DNA of 34,564 nucleotides from a bacterium. GTDB taxonomy: Bacteria > Spirochaetota > Spirochaetia > JABEVK01. The notes beneath the pieces are model-generated. The model had not been told where the DNA came from, ran no database searches, and saw only the letters and a program-made list of their open reading frames with translations. The stretch is taken from positions 1 through 34,564 of the forward strand of contig JAJXVP010000013.1 of NCBI GenBank assembly GCA_021782055.1. The letters are read 5' to 3'. Positions 32,091 through 34,564 of this stretch are shown in pieces; the first letter of the stretch is position 1, and the number at the start of each line of letters is the position of its first letter. A program made the translations under genes and the position numbers.

Positions 32091-33618
32091 GGAGCCTCCA
32101 GGGAAGGATTATTTCGAAGGTAGTACCGCGACCGGGACGGGTTAGGATACGAACAGAACCCTGTAGTTTGTCAATTTCGGTTTTTACGGCCGCTAGGCCC
32201 AAGCCTCGGCCTGAGATTTCCGTAGTTTGAGGGGCCGTCGAAAAGCCTTCACGGAAAAGAAAGCCAAGAAGTCCTTGTTCATCGAGTGGTTGCGCCGACT
32301 CAAGCCACCCCAGAGTACGGGCTCGATCGACGATCCGTTGATACGAAATTCCGCGTCCGTCATCTTGGAACCGAAAAACAATGGCCCTCGGTGTGTCGGC
32401 AATTTCTAGGTGAATCTTGCCTTCAGGGGGTTTGCCCAACGTTTCGCGTTCGCGGACGGTTTCGATGCCATGATCGAGGCTGTTGCGCACCAAGTGAATA
32501 AAGGTTTGGCAGAAAGCTTCTAACCGGTCAGGAATAACCATAAAATCGCCGCCCTGAATTTCGAGGGGAGCTACCCGCTTTCCCAGAGTTTGGGCAAGGG
32601 CTTTGGCCTGATCAGGGAGTTTTTGAAAGAGACTTCGCAAGGGAACTTGACGGTGAAAATCAAGAAATTGCCCCAACTTTCTATCTTGGGGGTACCGGTG
32701 CCGGATATACCTAATTAACGACAAATAAGGCTTGCGAGGAATTTGAACGGCGTCTGCTTGATGGAGCCAGGCTTCCCCAAGGTGGTCGGTGACTGTTTTC
32801 AATTCGCTGTAATAAGCTTTTTTTAATGCCAACTCAAAAGTGGTCGGGTCGGGTGTCTCTTGCAACACCAACTGATCAGAAAGAAAGCTTTCCCACTGGT
32901 GACATTGTTCAGCGGTGGCTTGAAAATCAAAAAAACGAGCGTCCGCTTTTATTGTGTGAAGCTGCCGCAAAAAGTCGGACCACTCGTTACCGGGGGCTGG
33001 CCCCTGATCCTCAAGCTGGGAAAGTCTCAAGAATAAATCCTGAACGCTGGCAGCAAAGACGGCAAAGGCAGACCTCTGGGTCATTACGGCGTTGAGGACC
33101 TTCTGTCGCCAAAATTCTTTTTTTTCAGATTCTGCCAGCTCGGCTTCGGTGGTGACGTCGCGAAGCAAAAGAAAAATCTCTCCCTGCTGATTAGGTCCAC
33201 GATAACGCACCTGATAGTGTCTCTGTTGATGGGTGAGTTCCTTGTCCATCAAGTCAAAGACGACCTCGGGGTTAGCCTTTTTCCCGACAATCAGCTCGAG
33301 GGCCTGACGGAATTCCTCTTGCTGAGTAGGGGTTGCGTACAAAACCTCACCAACGAAGCCCCCGGGAAACATGGTCGAAGCAAGGGGCTTAAATGTTTCT
33401 TCGGAGCCCAGGGAACGTCGAAGTCTTCCTTGGGCATCAAGAACAAAAACGAAAACTTTGCCGCCCTGGGCCAACCACGATTCTTGAGCTACCAGTTCTT
33501 CGTGTTCCGCCGTGAGTTGGTTCTGATACCGAAAACATCTTAATCCAAGAAACACGGCCACCGCCGTGATTAAGACGAGAAAGATTAAGGAAATTGCCAG
33601 CAAAGGTATAACTTGCAT
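32080..33618 (-). CDS. Membrane CheA-like histidine kinase (PAS-like, HPt, HATPase)
   Basis: The 512-residue protein has one membrane helix (5-26) and a PAS-like sensor region (about 50-160, ending RDVTTEAELAESE). It then has an HPt helix with the likely phosphorylated His221 (LHTIKADARFF) and a CheA-type ATPase domain. ATPase motifs: N-box HLVRNSLDHG at 375-384, G1 DDGRGIS at 419-425 and G2 GRGLGL at 470-475. CheA normally also has P2, a dimerisation domain and a CheW-like P5 domain; no P5 is present, so it cannot join standard receptor arrays through CheW. The start ATG has no good ribosome-binding site. It heads the cheX-cheY transcript. The HPt-plus-CheA-ATPase layout makes it atypical. 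Confidence 0.88.
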   Translation of the reverse strand: MQVIPLLAISLIFLVLITAVAVFLGLRCFRYQNQLTAEHEELVAQESWLAQGGKVFVFVLDAQGRLRRSLGSEETFKPLASTMFPGGFVGEVLYATPTQQEEFRQALELIVGKKANPEVVFDLMDKELTHQQRHYQVRYRGPNQQGEIFLLLRDVTTEAELAESEKKEFWRQKVLNAVMTQRSAFAVFAASVQDLFLRLSQLEDQGPAPGNEWSDFLRQLHTIKADARFFDFQATAEQCHQWESFLSDQLVLQETPDPTTFELALKKAYYSELKTVTDHLGEAWLHQADAVQIPRKPYLSLIRYIRHRYPQDRKLGQFLDFHRQVPLRSLFQKLPDQAKALAQTLGKRVAPLEIQGGDFMVIPDRLEAFCQTFIHLVRNSLDHGIETVRERETLGKPPEGKIHLEIADTPRAIVFRFQDDGRGISYQRIVDRARTLGWLESAQPLDEQGLLGFLFREGFSTAPQTTEISGRGLGLAAVKTEIDKLQGSVRILTRPGRGTTFEIILPWRLHES

Positions 33619-33637
33619 GAAAAAAACTTATTTTTAT

Positions 33638-33667
33638 GAATGATTATCCTTGAATAAATCATTCAAG
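33638..33667. promoter_or_regulatory. Overlapping inverted repeats in the kinase leader
   Basis: Two inverted repeats share bases. TGAATGATT (33637-33645) matches AATCATTCA (33657-33665), and CTTGAAT (33649-33655) matches ATTCAAG (33661-33667). Only one can form at a time in RNA; in DNA they could also be binding sites. They lie between the kinase promoter candidate and its start codon. Confidence 0.5.
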
Positions 33668-33672
33668 TTTCA

Positions 33673-33702
33673 ATGATAGGACTAAGTTTTCACTTTAGTC
33701 AA
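33673..33702 (-). promoter_or_regulatory. Promoter candidate for the kinase-cheX-cheY genes
   Basis: Read on the minus strand, TTGACT (33697-33702) and TATCAT (33673-33678) are spaced by 18 bases, each matching 5 of 6 consensus bases. The inverted repeat GACTAA/TTAGTC (33680-33685 and 33695-33700) overlaps the -35 box and spacer, a common place for a repressor site. Start codon is 55 bases downstream. Confidence 0.6.
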
Positions 33703-33731
33703 TAAATAAGAGGGGGGGATCAGCCGGATTG

Positions 33732-33955
33732 ATGGGCCGTTCACTCCCGGGTAATTTAGGTTTTATGCAAGGTTATGCTTTAATCCAGCCCCGGCGTGTC
33801 CTTGCTGTCTTACCAGGCCATATTCGCTTTTTAGCGGCGAACAAGACGAGGTTGCTGAGCTTTTGATTCGGCGTGGGGTGTCCCCCGAGCGGATTCACCG
33901 AGAAAATTCAGCCGCAGAGGTGACTTTGCCTCGGCAATTGCGGAACTTTGCTTGA
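33732..33955 (+). pseudogene. Possible decayed gene before sufU
   Basis: Most of the 367-bp gap (33619-33985) that is not promoter looks like broken coding sequence. One frame reads from ATG 33732 to a stop at 33866 and contains LIQPRRVLAVLPGHIRFLAAN. Another frame is open from 33755 to 33955 and contains LFSGEQDEVAELLIRRGVSPERIHRE. The second part resembles a pattern common near the end of DUF218/YdcF proteins and of some flavin/ferredoxin reductases (ELLxxRGVxPERIxxE). A frame change near 33830 would join them, giving a protein still far shorter than either family. Family identity is unsure. The short ORF of 44 codons could alternatively be a real small gene. Confidence 0.35.
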
Positions 33956-33985
33956 CCTAGGCAAGAATTTGAGGCAAATTTTCGT

Positions 33986-34420
33986 ATGGCCTTTGAAGAA
34001 CTGTATCAAGAAATTATCCGTGACCACTATAAGCACCCACGGAACAAAAAGCCGCTGGCTCACCTAAAGGCGGTCGAAAACCCCTCTTGTGGCGATAGCG
34101 TCAAGGTTCAACTTGATCGTGAAGGGGAGCATGTACAAGCCGTTTTCTTTGACGGCTCAGGTTGCTCCATTTCGATGTGTTCAGCCTCTATGATGTCAGA
34201 GCTTTTAACGGGAAAGACGGTGGAAGAAGCCAGACGGTTGGTTCAGGAGTTTTTGGCGGTGATCCGCGGTGAACTACCCCCCGAAAAGCTTGAAGAGTTA
34301 GGGGATCTTGTCGCGTTAAAGGGAATCGTTGATTTGCCTGTCCGAGTCAAATGTGCAACCTTGGCTTGGCATGCGGTCGAGCAAGCCCTTACTCGTGAAC
34401 CTGTCGAGGAAAAAAAATAA
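33986..34420 (+). CDS. sufU: SufU-type iron-sulfur cluster assembly protein
   Basis: SufU receives sulfur from SufS in Fe-S cluster building. The 144-residue protein has the three conserved cysteines in the SufU setting: NPSCGD (about 35), GSGCSIS (about 60) and VRVKCATLAWHA (near the C-terminus). The insert of about 20 residues before the last cysteine (GELPPEKLEELGDL region) separates SufU from IscU. No sufS, sufB or sufC is seen beside it; they may lie elsewhere. GAGG lies 11 bases before the ATG and sits in a small AATTTG/CAAATT hairpin (33966-33980). Confidence 0.93.
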   Translation: MAFEELYQEIIRDHYKHPRNKKPLAHLKAVENPSCGDSVKVQLDREGEHVQAVFFDGSGCSISMCSASMMSELLTGKTVEEARRLVQEFLAVIRGELPPEKLEELGDLVALKGIVDLPVRVKCATLAWHAVEQALTREPVEEKK

Positions 34421-34423
34421 AGA

Positions 34424-34452
34424 AAGTCGGCAAAACCGCTTGATTTTTTTTT
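34424..34452 (+). terminator. Intrinsic terminator after sufU
   Basis: AAG-T-CGG at 34424-34430 pairs with CCGCTT at 34436-34441, leaving one bulged T and the loop CAAAA. It is followed after GA by nine T (34444-34452). The stem is short, but the T run is long. Confidence 0.55.
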
Positions 34453-34468
34453 CGGACTGGTGTTTATT
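34440..34468 (+). promoter_or_regulatory. Candidate promoter for tRNA-His
   Basis: TTGATT (34440-34445) and TTTATT (34463-34468) are 17 bases apart, each 4 of 6 matches. An imperfect hairpin (34454-34479; GGAC...GTCC with 9 of 11 pairs) covers the second box. Confidence 0.3.
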
Positions 34469-34489
34469 AACACTCGTCCGCTGAGACAT

Positions 34490-34562
34490 GGTGGATGTAG
34501 CTCAGTGGTAGAGCTCCAGATTGTGGTTCTGGCTGTCGCGGGTTCAATCCCCGTCATCCACC
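34490..34562 (+). tRNA. tRNA-His (anticodon GTG)
   Basis: A full cloverleaf is visible. The 8-bp acceptor GGTGGATG/CATCCACC includes the extra G at -1 that marks tRNA-His. The D stem is GCTC/GAGC. The anticodon stem CCAGA/TCTGG has loop TTGTGGT and anticodon GTG at 34523-34525. The T stem GCGGG/CCCGT has loop TTCAATC. The next bases are CT, so the CCA end is not encoded and must be added later. The gene lies 2 bases from the window end. Confidence 0.96.
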
Positions 34563-34564
34563 CT

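Noticed and set aside
31645..32145. 166-codon plus-strand ORF opposite cheX
   Set aside because: It is a shadow of cheX and the end of the kinase gene.
34243..34557. 104-codon minus-strand ORF across sufU and the tRNA, starting MTGIEPATARTTIWSSTTE
   Set aside because: This start is the translation of the antisense strand of a tRNA gene, a known kind of spurious annotation.

Overview
The window is almost certainly from a spirochaete chromosome. The gene order fliF-fliG-fliH-fliI-fliJ-flbB-fliK-flgD-flgE-flbD-fliL-fliM-fliY-fliO-fliP-fliQ-fliR-flhB-flhA-flhF-flhG-(membrane protein)-fliA is the spirochaetal periplasmic-flagella superoperon. Spirochaete marks include FlbB, a short FlgD, a FliY-type switch protein, an N-terminally extended FlhB, and a hook protein with the Lys/Cys pair used for lysinoalanine crosslinking. 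GlgX, a PFKA-family phosphofructokinase, citramalate synthase and SufU suggest a saccharolytic, probably free-living or commensal member of the Spirochaetales/Spirochaetia. No species is assigned. Base composition looks mid-GC and even across the window.

Layout. (1) Bases 1-25885 are one co-oriented plus-strand flagellar block: MS ring and C-ring (fliF, fliG), export ATPase complex (fliH, fliI, fliJ), collar protein flbB, hook genes (fliK, flgD, flgE), flbD, then fliL, switch proteins fliM and fliY, export gate (fliO-fliP-fliQ-fliR-flhB-flhA), the placement GTPase/ATPase pair flhF-flhG, sigma-28 (fliA), and a tail of poorly described proteins (two-helix acidic membrane protein, Jag-N/FapA protein, 111-aa protein, HTH-tailed membrane protein). 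Two departures from the usual order stand out. motA-motB are missing between flbD and fliL, and a strong intrinsic terminator sits there instead. A FlgO/CsgG-like TPR lipoprotein is inserted between fliY and fliO. (2) 25874-28051, minus: glgX, whose end overlaps the end of the flagellar block. (3) 28146-29474, plus: phosphofructokinase, ending in a set of 22-bp tandem terminator-like repeats. (4) 29612-33618, minus: a membrane CheA-like kinase, CheX, CheY, then cimA. (5) 33619-33985: a 367-bp gap with a palindrome-rich promoter for the kinase and what looks like a decayed gene. (6) 33986-34564, plus: sufU, a terminator and tRNA-His(GTG).

How the genes fit together. The first 25.9 kb encode most of the basal body, export apparatus, hook and placement system. 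FliM and FliY both start with the CheY-binding LSQDEID motif. The kinase/CheX/CheY cluster holds a phosphate source, a phosphatase and a receiver in one unit and could feed a switch or another output. The most unusual points are the motAB loss with a terminator, the lipoprotein insertion, the self-contained kinase-CheX-CheY module, the repeat-terminator array, and the possible RNA-structure control at fliP and fliF. No CRISPR array, insertion sequence, rRNA or phage gene was seen.
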